A stretch of 36,087 nucleotides of DNA from Chitinivibrionales bacterium (lineage in GTDB: Bacteria; Fibrobacterota; Chitinivibrionia; Chitinivibrionales; WJKA01): positions 1 to 36,087 of the forward strand of contig WJLZ01000203.1 of the NCBI GenBank assembly GCA_014728215.1, written 5' to 3'. Positions 6,839-15,060 of this stretch are shown here, piece by piece. Made by a program: the position numbers and the translations under genes. The notes under the pieces are model-generated. The model made no database searches, was not told where the DNA came from, and saw only the letters and a program-made list of their open reading frames with translations. Every line of letters begins with the position of its first letter. Within the stretch, counting starts at the first letter, position 1.

Positions 6839-7845
6839 TCGTCACTTTCCGGTGAAATGTCGGGCTTGATAACCTCAACTCCCGTGGGTGTCAGGGCTTC
6901 ACAGATCGATTGAAACATAGTTTCATCGGTATAGGTCCCGATTATTGCGCCGCCGGAGCCGGTGAACTTTGCGCTTGCTCCAACGCCCCGGGCAGCTTCA
7001 ACCATGGCGATATTATCTTTACTGATACGGCAGAGTTTTCTACGTATATCAAAATTTTCGTTGAGAAGATCATGGATTCGATCATTCTTTTTCGCAACCA
7101 GCGAATCATGCACCTTATCGGTAAGCTCACCCCATTTGCCCATGGCTTCGATAACCTCAGACTCGCCCCGGTTAAACCTCTCCCGAAGGTTGTTATGAAA
7201 AATATCGGAGCCCTCCGAGAGGTCGGCCCGATAGGCGATATATAACGATGGAAACTGGTCCCGGGACAGCATTTCATAGATGCCATAGCCCTTTTCATCC
7301 ATATGCTTCTGATTGAAATCCATATAGACCGGGCCCTGATAAACCTGGGCCACCCGGTCCTGAAGACCTGCGGATATGCCGAGCTGTTCCTTTTCAACCG
7401 ATAAAATAAGATTAGCAAGGACAGGTTTGACAATTTTCACCCCATAATAGGCCATGAGTGCCCGAAAACAGGCAGTAATGATCGCACTCGAGCCCGCAAG
7501 TCCCACAAGATGGGGGATATTCGATGAATAACGAATGGTGAAGTTATCGTTATGAAGAACAATTCCTTTTTCGGAGCAATAATCGTGAAATACCTTTATG
7601 GCCGCTTTCAAAAGACGGATCCCGCCGTAATACCCGTGATGGTTGACATCGAGCACAAGATCCTGAATGCTTTGAAATACCGAATGGTCACGCACGCTCG
7701 GAAGGATCTCCAACTCCGGTGATTCGTACAGCACCACCCCGGCATAAAAATTCCTGAATGTAAAAGCGATCGTCTTCCCGAAATAACCGTCGGAGGGATT
7801 ACCGATCAGCGCAGCGCGGGGAAAAGCTTGAGTTCGAATAATCAT
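6835..7845 (-). CDS. GHMP-family sugar kinase closely resembling plant glucuronokinase
   Basis: GHMP-fold kinase, 336 residues. Its motifs track plant glucuronokinase (D-glucuronate to glucuronate-1-phosphate) along the whole length: LIGNPSDGYFGKTI at 13-26, GYYGGIRLL at 71-79, the ATP loop GLAGSSAI at 115-122, the stretch GISAGLQDRVAQVYQGPVYM at 156-175, NFDIRRK at 264-270 and KFTGSGGA at 293-300. Generic GHMP kinases share only the fold. The 4-base overlap with galU supports sequential action: kinase product plus UTP gives a UDP-sugar. There is no Shine-Dalgarno; an 8-base tandem repeat lies 9 bases upstream of the ATG. The alternative is a related kinase for another uronic acid or sugar. 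Confidence 0.82.
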   Translation of the reverse strand: MIIRTQAFPRAALIGNPSDGYFGKTIAFTFRNFYAGVVLYESPELEILPSVRDHSVFQSIQDLVLDVNHHGYYGGIRLLKAAIKVFHDYCSEKGIVLHNDNFTIRYSSNIPHLVGLAGSSAIITACFRALMAYYGVKIVKPVLANLILSVEKEQLGISAGLQDRVAQVYQGPVYMDFNQKHMDEKGYGIYEMLSRDQFPSLYIAYRADLSEGSDIFHNNLRERFNRGESEVIEAMGKWGELTDKVHDSLVAKKNDRIHDLLNENFDIRRKLCRISKDNIAMVEAARGVGASAKFTGSGGAIIGTYTDETMFQSICEALTPTGVEVIKPDISPESDE

Positions 7846-7854
7846 AGGAAGATT

Positions 7855-7890
7855 TGGAGTGATGGAGTATTGGAGCTATGGAGTAATGGG
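7855..7890. repeat. Period-8 tandem array
   Basis: Four and a half units of TGGAGTNN (TGGAGTGA, TGGAGTAT, TGGAGCTA, TGGAGTAA, TGGG) in perfect phase. The same array occurs at 1779-1798. It lies directly upstream of the glucuronokinase-like gene in the position where a ribosome-binding site would be expected. Confidence 0.75.
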
Positions 7891-7944
7891 AACATGCCGG
7901 GCATAGTATCTTTTACTCAACTTCTGTTTTCTTTTTCATGTCTA

Positions 7945-7999
7945 TTTTTTCTCAAATCCGCGAAAATCCGTCGCATCCGCGTTATCCGCGTTCTATCTC
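7945..7999. repeat. Dispersed repeat R1, tail copy
   Basis: Built from ATCCGCG words, ending in CGCATCCGCGTTATCCGCG and TTCTATC. It matches 643-692 at almost every position. It starts 7 bases downstream of the gmd stop codon, in the same orientation relative to the gene as the copies at the Wzz-type and aminotransferase genes. Confidence 0.7.
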
Positions 8000-8005
8000 T
8001 TACTC

Positions 8006-9043
8006 TTATCTCGATTTGACCGTTTCCCGGTCGGCTTTTACCATTATCTCAACCAGCTGATCAAAGGTCACGGTCGGTTTCCATCCAAGTTCCTGGTTTG
8101 CCTTTGTTGGATTCCCACAGAGCTGTTCGACTTCGGTAGGACGATAGTATTTCGGATCGACTTCCACGACCGTTTTTCCGCTCTTTTTATCAACACCTCT
8201 CTCATTCTCATTTTCGCCCTGCCATTCGATTTCCATATCGAGGCATGCAAAGCTCTTTTCCACAAACTCACGGACCGTATGCATTTCACCGGTGGCGATA
8301 ACGTAATCATCGGGCGTCTCTTTTTGCAGCATGAGCCACATGGCATTCACATAATCGGGTGCGTATCCCCAGTCCCGGCGGGCACTGAGATTTCCCAGCC
8401 GGATACAGTCCTTGGTCCCGGCTTGGACTCCGGTAACGCCCAGTGTAATTTTTCGGGTGACAAAATTCTCTCCCCGTCGGGGGGACTCGTGGTTAAAAAG
8501 GATGCCGTTGCTTGCATGAAGATTATAGGCTTCACGGTAGTTTTTGACAATCCAGAACGCATACAGTTTGGCTACCCCATAGGGCGAACGGGGATAGAAC
8601 GGTGTTGTTTCGCTCTGGGGAACTTCCTGCACTTTTCCGTAGAGTTCTGATGTCGACGCCTGATAGAATTTGCATTTCAATCCGGTCTCCTTGATGGCGT
8701 CGAGCAGGCGAAGGGTTCCCAGGGCATCGACCTCGGCGGTATACTCGGGCACCTCGAAGGAGACTTTCACATGAGACTGAGCGGCAAGATTATAGATCTC
8801 ATCGGGTTGAATTTTCTCCACCAACCGGTTGAGATTACTGCTGTCGGAGACATCGCCGTAGTAAAGGTAAAAATTTTCCTTCTGCTTGCCTCGCTGATGA
8901 ATATGTTCGATCCGCTCCCGGTTAAAACTGCTCGCCCGACGGATCATCCCGTGGACTTCATACCCTTTATCGAGCAACAGCTCGGTAAGATAAGAACCAT
9001 CCTGACCGGAAACACCGGTAATGAAAGCTTTTTTTGGAGACAT
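8006..9043 (-). CDS. gmd: GDP-mannose 4,6-dehydratase
   Basis: Converts GDP-mannose to GDP-4-keto-6-deoxy-mannose, the precursor of GDP-fucose, GDP-rhamnose or GDP-perosamine. The 345 residues match the family throughout: [15 protein letters not shown] near the N-terminus (NADP binding), [13 protein letters not shown], the Thr/Ser-Glu-Leu-Tyr block [11 protein letters not shown], catalytic YGVAK in [12 protein letters not shown], and [16 protein letters not shown]. The ATG at 9043 has AAGGGA upstream. A promoter candidate with a palindrome between -35 and -10 lies at 9082-9111. The next enzyme (GDP-fucose synthase or reductase) is not in the window. Confidence 0.96.
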   Translation of the reverse strand: MSPKKAFITGVSGQDGSYLTELLLDKGYEVHGMIRRASSFNRERIEHIHQRGKQKENFYLYYGDVSDSSNLNRLVEKIQPDEIYNLAAQSHVKVSFEVPEYTAEVDALGTLRLLDAIKETGLKCKFYQASTSELYGKVQEVPQSETTPFYPRSPYGVAKLYAFWIVKNYREAYNLHASNGILFNHESPRRGENFVTRKITLGVTGVQAGTKDCIRLGNLSARRDWGYAPDYVNAMWLMLQKETPDDYVIATGEMHTVREFVEKSFACLDMEIEWQGENENERGVDKKSGKTVVEVDPKYYRPTEVEQLCGNPTKANQELGWKPTVTFDQLVEIMVKADRETVKSR

Positions 9044-9081
9044 GTGGATTTTCCCTTGCTTAGTCGTGCTTTAATGAGCTT

Positions 9082-9111
9082 ACAATATGGCCTGGAAGGC
9101 CATGTTGTCAC
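9082..9111 (-). promoter_or_regulatory. Putative gmd promoter with palindromic spacer
   Basis: On the minus strand GTGACA (9111-9106) and TATTGT (9087-9082) are separated by 18 bases. The spacer holds the perfect inverted repeat ATGGCCT-TCC-AGGCCAT (9103-9087). Flanking bases extend it to a 12-bp stem with one wobble pair. The palindrome is placed where a repressor or MerR-type activator would act. The start would be near 9075, about 30 bases before the gmd ATG. Confidence 0.45.
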
Positions 9112-9180
9112 AGAATACAATCTCTTTTAGGTGGATATCTTAGTGCTTGCTTCATTTCGAATTTCGGATTTACCCAAAGA

Positions 9181-9205
9181 CGCACCTTTCCCCCATCAGC
9201 GGTAC
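9181..9205. repeat. Dispersed 25-base repeat, copy 2
   Basis: Matches 75-99 with a single difference (A for G at 9198). It lies between the MarR gene and gmd. Minus-strand TTACCC and GGGTAA segments flank it and could pair, a feature not conserved at copy 1. Confidence 0.6.
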
Positions 9206-9277
9206 CGGGTAATTTTCCCACTCCGCGCCAAAGGTTCGGCTACAAAAAAAACAGCAGACCGGCAGTGCCAATCTGCG

Positions 9278-9619
9278 TTATGGATGTTTACTCAAAGGCG
9301 ATATGTCACCGACCGCTTTTTTCAATTCGGTGATCTCCTGCTGCAGCTTGTCGAATTCATCGAGACGATTGTTGAGATATCCCTGGGTAATCACGATCTT
9401 CTCCTTAACCCCCTTGGGCGTTAGAAGATACTGCCACCGGATTTGCCCCGGCTGATTTTTCAGTTTCTTCGCCTTGATAATACCCTTCTCAACAAGGCCG
9501 GCAAGCACGTAATTCGCCTTTCCCAGGCTGACATTCAGCTTCTTTGCAAGACCGCGCTGGGTCTGACAGGGCTCTTTTTCGATTTCTCGAATGATCTTGT
9601 ATTCGATATTTGGTTTCAT
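9278..9619 (-). CDS. MarR family EPS-associated transcriptional regulator
   Basis: Small winged-helix DNA-binding protein of the kind found next to exopolysaccharide genes. The wHTH covers about residues 5-75: YKIIREIEKEPCQTQRGLAK, then LNVSLGKANYVLAGLVEKG as recognition helix and wing region. It is followed by a C-terminal helix (RLDEFDKLQQEITELKKAV) suited to dimerisation. The ATG at 9619 is chosen over 9661: a good promoter sits just upstream, and the similarity starts at MKPNIEYKII. Predicted transcription starts only about 15 bases before the ATG, and no Shine-Dalgarno is visible. A perfect inverted repeat touches the start codon, suggesting autorepression. Confidence 0.85.
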   Translation of the reverse strand: MKPNIEYKIIREIEKEPCQTQRGLAKKLNVSLGKANYVLAGLVEKGIIKAKKLKNQPGQIRWQYLLTPKGVKEKIVITQGYLNNRLDEFDKLQQEITELKKAVGDISPLSKHP

Positions 9620-9669
9620 TTGTTCAACTTGTGAACAAAAATTATACTTCGGGAACCCCATCGATGCAA
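9620..9669 (-). promoter_or_regulatory. MarR-gene promoter with start-site operator
   Basis: On the minus strand TTGCAT (9669-9664), a 17-base spacer and a perfect TATAAT (9646-9641). Immediately downstream is TTGTTCA-N5-TGAACAA (9638-9620), a perfect 7+5+7 inverted repeat ending at the base before the ATG. The predicted start (about 9634) falls inside the repeat, a classical repressor position. The same repeat layout recurs at 151-168. Confidence 0.72.
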
Positions 9670-9739
9670 GTGTTTTCTTAAATAATTTATGATAATAATT
9701 TTAAATACAAGGGATTACGAGAAAAGGGCCGTGAAGATT

Positions 9740-11260
9740 TTATACTTTTTTCTGCGCCAAACCGAATCGTTTCAATTTGAAATCGATCAGATCAGGTTTC
9801 TGAAAATGGATGATCGATAATGCTCCCACGAACATAAATCCCGATGCATAGAGCATTAGAAATGGGCTGACCACAAAATTGGTATAGCCGAAAAACATCC
9901 GCAGGCTTATCAGGCAATAGCAACCCATGACAATCTCGATAAGTGCGGTGATGTCTTTAAGAGGCTTGTAGTAGCCGCCGTTTTTCTCGCCCTTTTTCGG
10001 CGTCCGATGAAACGGTGATTGTAATCTGAAAAGGGCTTCCAGTACAGCTTTCCCGTTGTTGACCGCGAGGCCTGTTCCGATCAGCATCATAATAGGAATA
10101 AGGAAAAATTTCTTAATACTTTTATTACCCAGAAAATGCTGCGATACCATATACATTGTTGATGGTCCGCTGGTAGCAAGAACCATCGATGAAACAACAA
10201 TACCGAACATGAACGGCGACAGCGATATTTTTACGAAGTATAAAATCGGCATCGAAAGCAATGCCATCATGAGCATGAGTGGATGAACCACATAATGGGT
10301 GAGATGAAGAATTGCCTGCAAAAATTTAAAAACAGAGATCTTTTTCTCAATAAGAAGGGGAACAATTTTTATAGCGGTCTGAATCGATCCTTTGGCCCAT
10401 CTGAACTGCTGATTTTTAAAGGCATTGATATCCTCGGGGACTTCGGCAGGGACTTCGATATCGGGTACATACTCGGTTTCCCAGTCATTGAGCTGCATTC
10501 GGTATGAAAGATCCATGTCTTCGGTGAGGGTATCATGCTGCCATCCGCCGGAAGTTTCGATAGCTTCACGACGGAACACGCCGGCCGTGCCGTTGAAATT
10601 CATGAACAGGTTATTCCAGCTTCGCGCCGCCTGTTCGACCATGAAGTGACCGTCGATACCCACGGACTGCCCCCGTGTCAGCAGGGATGCCTTTGGATTG
10701 AGGTGGGTCCACCGGGCCTGCACCAGCCCCAGTTTTGGTCGGTCGACGAAAAAAGGAAGCGCTTTTTTCAAAAAATCTGGTTTCGGAACGAAATCGGCAT
10801 CGAAAATCGCGATAAACTCGGCATCGGTATACTGTAAGCCGTGCTGAAGTGCGCCGGCCTTGAAACCGGTCCGGTCGGTGCGCCGGATAGCGCTGATGCG
10901 AACCCCCTCTTTGCCGAGACGAGTAACCGCATCATCGACATACCCCCGGGTTTCATCGGTGGAATCATCGAGAACCTGTATTTCATAGCGGGAAACCGGA
11001 TAATCCATGGCCGCAGCCGCTTCAATAACACGCACGGCAACCGTCTTTTCGTTATACATGGGAAGCTGAATGATAACCGAGGGGAAACGGCTTTCATCGG
11101 TAAGGAAATCGAATTTGTGCATGATCTCCCGCTGACGGGGTACTACCTGATTGCGCTTCCTGATAAACAGCCCGGTCAGAACATAACACTGAAGACCATA
11201 GGCAAGAAGTGTTACCGAACAGAGAATATAGAGAATACAGAGAATAATGAGAGCGGTCAT
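9740..11260 (-). CDS. Cellulose-synthase-like membrane glycosyltransferase (GT2)
   Basis: Processive-type family 2 glycosyltransferase, 506 residues, expected to polymerise a beta-linked polysaccharide at the inner membrane. An N-terminal span (about 3-30) precedes the catalytic domain with LDDSTDET (97-104), the DAD motif in IFDADF (152-157), TEDMD (246-250) and the acceptor motif QQFRW (284-288). Several C-terminal spans follow (about 315-490). There is no PilZ domain, so it lacks the c-di-GMP switch of BcsA. The order of motifs is that of bacterial cellulose-synthase-like and plant CslA (mannan synthase) proteins. The nearby GH113-like protein might act on a mannan, but that link is speculative. 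Confidence 0.88.
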   Translation of the reverse strand: MTALIILCILYILCSVTLLAYGLQCYVLTGLFIRKRNQVVPRQREIMHKFDFLTDESRFPSVIIQLPMYNEKTVAVRVIEAAAAMDYPVSRYEIQVLDDSTDETRGYVDDAVTRLGKEGVRISAIRRTDRTGFKAGALQHGLQYTDAEFIAIFDADFVPKPDFLKKALPFFVDRPKLGLVQARWTHLNPKASLLTRGQSVGIDGHFMVEQAARSWNNLFMNFNGTAGVFRREAIETSGGWQHDTLTEDMDLSYRMQLNDWETEYVPDIEVPAEVPEDINAFKNQQFRWAKGSIQTAIKIVPLLIEKKISVFKFLQAILHLTHYVVHPLMLMMALLSMPILYFVKISLSPFMFGIVVSSMVLATSGPSTMYMVSQHFLGNKSIKKFFLIPIMMLIGTGLAVNNGKAVLEALFRLQSPFHRTPKKGEKNGGYYKPLKDITALIEIVMGCYCLISLRMFFGYTNFVVSPFLMLYASGFMFVGALSIIHFQKPDLIDFKLKRFGLAQKKV

Positions 11261-11384
11261 AAATCTTTTCTGCCCCGAAATATGGGCATCGCCTTTAACT
11301 ATTTCTTCCTGCGAAAACTATAAAATAGTTATTCAGTACTATAGAAAAACAACAGCAAAATGAATAAAATCAAATATTTTTAAA

Positions 11385-13400
11385 TCAACGCTCAAGAAGC
11401 ATATCGAGCTTTTCCTGAATTTCTCTGAAAAGCGGCGCGTCACGAACAATATCCGCCATGGTAAGTTCATCCCATCCCGATTGACGTATTCCAATAACTT
11501 CACCGGGACCGCGGAGTTTCAGGTCCCGCTCGGCAATGGAAAAACCATCATGGTCGCTGCAAAAATGGTTCAACCGTTCTTCAGCAACGCTCTCTTTTTC
11601 AAAGGATGCAAGCAAAAAGCAATAGGCGTCCCGGCCGTCCCGGCCAACCCGCCCGCGTAACTGGTGAAGCTGGGACAAGCCAAACTGTTCCGCATTTTCG
11701 ATAATCATGATACTCGCCGACGGGATATCGATTCCTACTTCCACGACTGTTGTCGATACAAGAAGCTTGATTTCGCCCATAACAAACTGCTCCATTACCC
11801 GCTCCTTGTCTTCAATTGCCATGCGGCCGTGAAGCAATCCGACAGGTATGGATTTAAAAGTACCGCCGGTTAACTTTTCAAATAACGATGTCACATCGCC
11901 AACCCCCTCTTCACCGGCATAATCGCCTTCGATCCGTGGTGCAATATAAAACACCTGTCCTTTACCCGATTCGATATGTTCCCGTGCAAACCGCTCCATT
12001 TCCATTCGTTTCTTTTCGGGAACAACATGGGTTCTCACCGGTTTCTTTTCTACCGGAAGATGATTAAGGCTGACAATATCCAGATCGCCATAGAGGGTTT
12101 TTGCCAGAGTCTGGGGGATCGGCGTAGCCGACATGAGGAGAAAATCCGAAGCGGGATCTTTTTCCTGAAGGGTCAGGCGCTGGCGGACACCGAACCGGTG
12201 CTGTTCATCGATCACGATCATCCCAAGCTTTGCAAATGCAACCGACGGCTGAAGTAAGGCATGGGTGCCTACAACAAAACGGACCTCGCCGTTCTTCAGG
12301 CCGGCAATGATCTTCCGTTTCTGTGAGGAAGCAGTTCCCCCTTTCAACAGTGAAGGCTTAATCCCCAAGGGACGAAGAAAAGTGGTAAGCGTTGTATGGG
12401 TCTGGGTCGCCAGAACTTCGGTAGGCGCCAGCCAGGCTACCTGACAGCCTTCGTTGAGTGCAGGCAGGCAGGCACAGAAAGCAACAACGGTTTTTCCGGA
12501 ACCCACATCACCCTGCAACAGACGATGCATTCGTACATCAACAGCCGAATCTTTGTGAAGAATCGATACGGCCCGCCGCTGTTCATCGGTGAGTGTAAAG
12601 GGAAGAGTGTCTTCTATCCGGGACATAAGCCCCCCTGCTTTCATCGACCGGCCAGGCTGGGCAAACTTCCTTTTACTCCAGCGAAGCGACAATGCAAGCT
12701 GATATAACTCTTCATATTTAATACGGTCCCGAAAACGGTCAAGTAAATCCGGATCATCGGGCATATGAATCTGGGTCAGACATTCCTGGAGAGAGGGAAA
12801 TCCTTTTTCCTGCTCGATCATTGCAGGTAAAATCTGGGGATAATGCTTGAGATTTTTCAGTACCCATTTGATCACCTTGAAAAGTGTCTTCTGATTAATG
12901 GTGGCACTCCGCATTGCCATACTGATCGAATAAATCGGTAAATAGGGAACATCGGGAGCGGTTTTATCCTTTCCCATTACTTCAATATCCGGATGGACCA
13001 TCTGGAATTTTCCGTAACAGCCGATTTTGCCGGTCAACATAAGACGTTTCCCGGTATGAAGCATGGCTCTCAGATAAGGAATGCCATGAAACCAGAGCGC
13101 TTCGATCGCTCCGGAATCATCTTCAACAAGGATCCTCAGTCGCGGCTTCCGTCCTTTCTCAACCCGTGTTCGTGTGACAGTCCCGATAACCGAACACTGA
13201 GAGTCTCTGAACTTGTGTACCGCTGCCAGGGGTGTTATTACCGAACGGTCGATATAGCGCAGGGGAAAATGGTACAAGAGAGTGCCGATAGTTTCGAGTC
13301 CGCTTTCTTTGCATGCCGCAAACCGCTTCGGACCAAAACCGGGAATTGAAGAAAGGGGCGATAAAAAATCGAGACGTTTTGAATATGATTGCTGTGCCAT
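11385..13400 (-). CDS. recG: ATP-dependent DNA helicase RecG
   Basis: Double-stranded DNA translocase that remodels stalled replication forks and Holliday junctions. It has 671 residues, close to the 693 of E. coli. The order is an N-terminal wedge/OB region (about 60-150), Walker A GDVGSGKT (297-304), DEQHRFGV (398-405), MSATPIPQTL, then the second helicase domain with QLRGRVGRDGRDAYCFLL, and a short C-terminal part. The ATG at 13400 is 3 bases after the stop of the preceding gene, without a clear Shine-Dalgarno, so translation is probably coupled. It is the last gene of an unusual unit with two exported proteins. Confidence 0.96.
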   Translation of the reverse strand: MAQQSYSKRLDFLSPLSSIPGFGPKRFAACKESGLETIGTLLYHFPLRYIDRSVITPLAAVHKFRDSQCSVIGTVTRTRVEKGRKPRLRILVEDDSGAIEALWFHGIPYLRAMLHTGKRLMLTGKIGCYGKFQMVHPDIEVMGKDKTAPDVPYLPIYSISMAMRSATINQKTLFKVIKWVLKNLKHYPQILPAMIEQEKGFPSLQECLTQIHMPDDPDLLDRFRDRIKYEELYQLALSLRWSKRKFAQPGRSMKAGGLMSRIEDTLPFTLTDEQRRAVSILHKDSAVDVRMHRLLQGDVGSGKTVVAFCACLPALNEGCQVAWLAPTEVLATQTHTTLTTFLRPLGIKPSLLKGGTASSQKRKIIAGLKNGEVRFVVGTHALLQPSVAFAKLGMIVIDEQHRFGVRQRLTLQEKDPASDFLLMSATPIPQTLAKTLYGDLDIVSLNHLPVEKKPVRTHVVPEKKRMEMERFAREHIESGKGQVFYIAPRIEGDYAGEEGVGDVTSLFEKLTGGTFKSIPVGLLHGRMAIEDKERVMEQFVMGEIKLLVSTTVVEVGIDIPSASIMIIENAEQFGLSQLHQLRGRVGRDGRDAYCFLLASFEKESVAEERLNHFCSDHDGFSIAERDLKLRGPGEVIGIRQSGWDELTMADIVRDAPLFREIQEKLDMLLER

Positions 13401-13403
13401 TGA

Positions 13404-13913
13404 CTAATCGCGCGGTCCGGGAGTGATAAAAAATCCAAACAATAAATGTTCCTCGAAAATTCCTTCGGAAAAGGCGGCCACCTCGACATTCAGACCTATT
13501 CCGACATGGGGAAGGATAGCATACCGAACGCCGGCACCAATAGAACCGAAGGGACGGTTCAAAATATGCTTCCACAACCCGGTTGTTGTCAATCCACCGC
13601 CGCAATACAGAGGAACAGATGCTTTGTTAAAGGTGAATTCATAGCCCGCGCCAAAAGAATTCCACACCTTGAAAAAGGAATTGTGCTTTTCTTCAAAGGC
13701 TAACCCATATCGAACCAGCAGCCCCCTCCATATTTTCCACCGGCCGCTTGCCGCAAGGGTCGCATTAAACTCGCTGTCTTCAAACGATGCTGCACCTGAC
13801 ATGCCCAGTTCAACCGGCCCGGGTTTTCTCTTTTCCGGCAACAGCTCTTCGCCATAGGAAAAACCTGCGCCTGCACCTAATATAATTATAATAGCCATAA
13901 TTGCAGATTTCAT
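13404..13913 (-). CDS. Exported protein, probably a small outer-membrane beta-barrel
   Basis: A 169-residue protein of unknown function. It has a signal peptide (MKSAIMAIIIILGAGAGFSYG, cleavage near residue 21) and then alternating hydrophobic/Gly-rich beta strands (FGAGYEFTF, LYCGGGLTTTG, GAGVRYAIL, GIGLNVEVAAF). It ends in FGFFITPGPRD, close to the aromatic ends seen in outer-membrane barrels. The ATG at 13913 overlaps the GH113-like stop as ATGA, and AAGGAGT provides a good Shine-Dalgarno. It lies between a surface lipoprotein and recG. No specific family is recognised. Confidence 0.7.
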   Translation of the reverse strand: MKSAIMAIIIILGAGAGFSYGEELLPEKRKPGPVELGMSGAASFEDSEFNATLAASGRWKIWRGLLVRYGLAFEEKHNSFFKVWNSFGAGYEFTFNKASVPLYCGGGLTTTGLWKHILNRPFGSIGAGVRYAILPHVGIGLNVEVAAFSEGIFEEHLLFGFFITPGPRD

Positions 13914-14944
13914 TGCCAGTACTCCTTTACCACCCTTTCCGCAGGCCTGCCCCGGGGTGTGTAATCAATAGCAGCAGTGTCTCCCCGATCATTCAACTCC
14001 CACTGCCACCAGAACATGCCATGCAAAAAATCCATTTTTTCCGATGCAATCAATGCTGCACGGTAGCAGTCGGCCTGAAGACGGTCATCCCTGTCGCCTT
14101 TGTGCTCGAAACTCCCGGGATTTTCTGCAGCAAGCGTATGATTCATATACCCGATTTCGGTGAGGAGAACATCACGATGGTGAGAAAGTGAAACATCACG
14201 AAGCATCTCTTTCCATGAGGCCCAGGAAAAGAGCATATCCTCAAGCATCGGATTATTTCTTTTGCTGACCGGAAAATAGGCATTAGCACCGATATAATCC
14301 AGCTTGTTCCAGAATTGAACGCTCAAAACTTCCTGAGGACAACTCGAATATGTAAGCAAACCGCGGAACCGGCTGCGGCAGGAATCGATTATCTCGTGCC
14401 ATAGGTGCGTATCCTGCGAAAGAGCAGTCAATTCGGTACCCACACAGAATATATGGGCCCCCAGGGTATCTGCAAGATGGGCATAATGGAGGATAAATTT
14501 CAGATACGATGCTTTCCATGCCGGCCTGTCCGAGGGAATGATATCCGCCCGGGGATCACCGGTATTCACATCTACATGAGGTTTAACGACAAGGGTGAAT
14601 CCTCTCTTCACAACCCTGTTGCATGCGGAAATAAAATCGGCATCGGGAATCGAACGGGGATCATCCCGGGTGATATGATTTGAACTGATTGTTTCCTGAA
14701 AACCATAGGGTATCAAAACGATAGTGTTAACACCAAGACCGGCAATTTTTTCAAGATTATTATCGAAATCGACGGGATCAAAGGTATTTCGCTCGGTCCC
14801 GTAAAAAAAGATTGTCATTCCCTTATAGGTCGGTTTTTCTTTCACGGAAGCCGGACTGGAAATGTTGGTACAACTTTCAAATGCAAGGAGAAAAACAATA
14901 AGAAAAGGAAGACTGTATCCGAAATTTCGAAAGCAACACATCAT
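13910..14944 (-). CDS. GH113-like glycoside hydrolase lipoprotein
   Basis: A 344-residue TIM-barrel protein resembling family GH113 (beta-mannanase-type). The catalytic glutamates fit: acid/base E171 in FCVGTELTAL and nucleophile E263 in LLTEIGY. Supporting stretches are KGMTIFFYG at the start of the barrel, VVKPHVDV, DYIGANAYFPV and GMFWWQWE. An N-terminal hydrophobic segment (10-21) ends at Cys25 (AFESC), a non-canonical lipobox with Glu at -2; lipid attachment is therefore only probable, with plain signal cleavage or a membrane anchor as alternatives. The ATG at 14944 lacks a good Shine-Dalgarno. It is the first gene of a unit with the barrel-like protein and recG. Confidence 0.75.
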   Translation of the reverse strand: MMCCFRNFGYSLPFLIVFLLAFESCTNISSPASVKEKPTYKGMTIFFYGTERNTFDPVDFDNNLEKIAGLGVNTIVLIPYGFQETISSNHITRDDPRSIPDADFISACNRVVKRGFTLVVKPHVDVNTGDPRADIIPSDRPAWKASYLKFILHYAHLADTLGAHIFCVGTELTALSQDTHLWHEIIDSCRSRFRGLLTYSSCPQEVLSVQFWNKLDYIGANAYFPVSKRNNPMLEDMLFSWASWKEMLRDVSLSHHRDVLLTEIGYMNHTLAAENPGSFEHKGDRDDRLQADCYRAALIASEKMDFLHGMFWWQWELNDRGDTAAIDYTPRGRPAERVVKEYWQ

Positions 14945-15060
14945 TTGGCACGGTTTTTCCGGTTTTCTCCACCTTCACATACAGGAGCCTCTTATCCCTC
15001 ACCGGGGCGGTTAATTAATACTGCGCACAAAGTGCTCTGTTTATTGCCGGATCCTTCATT

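Noticed and set aside
9131-9424. 97-codon plus-strand frame upstream of gmd
   Set aside because: It covers repeat sequence and the antisense of the MarR gene.
11308-11324. AACTAT-AAA-ATAGTT hairpin downstream of recG
   Set aside because: It is an AT-only stem with low stability; it could be chance in AT-rich DNA.
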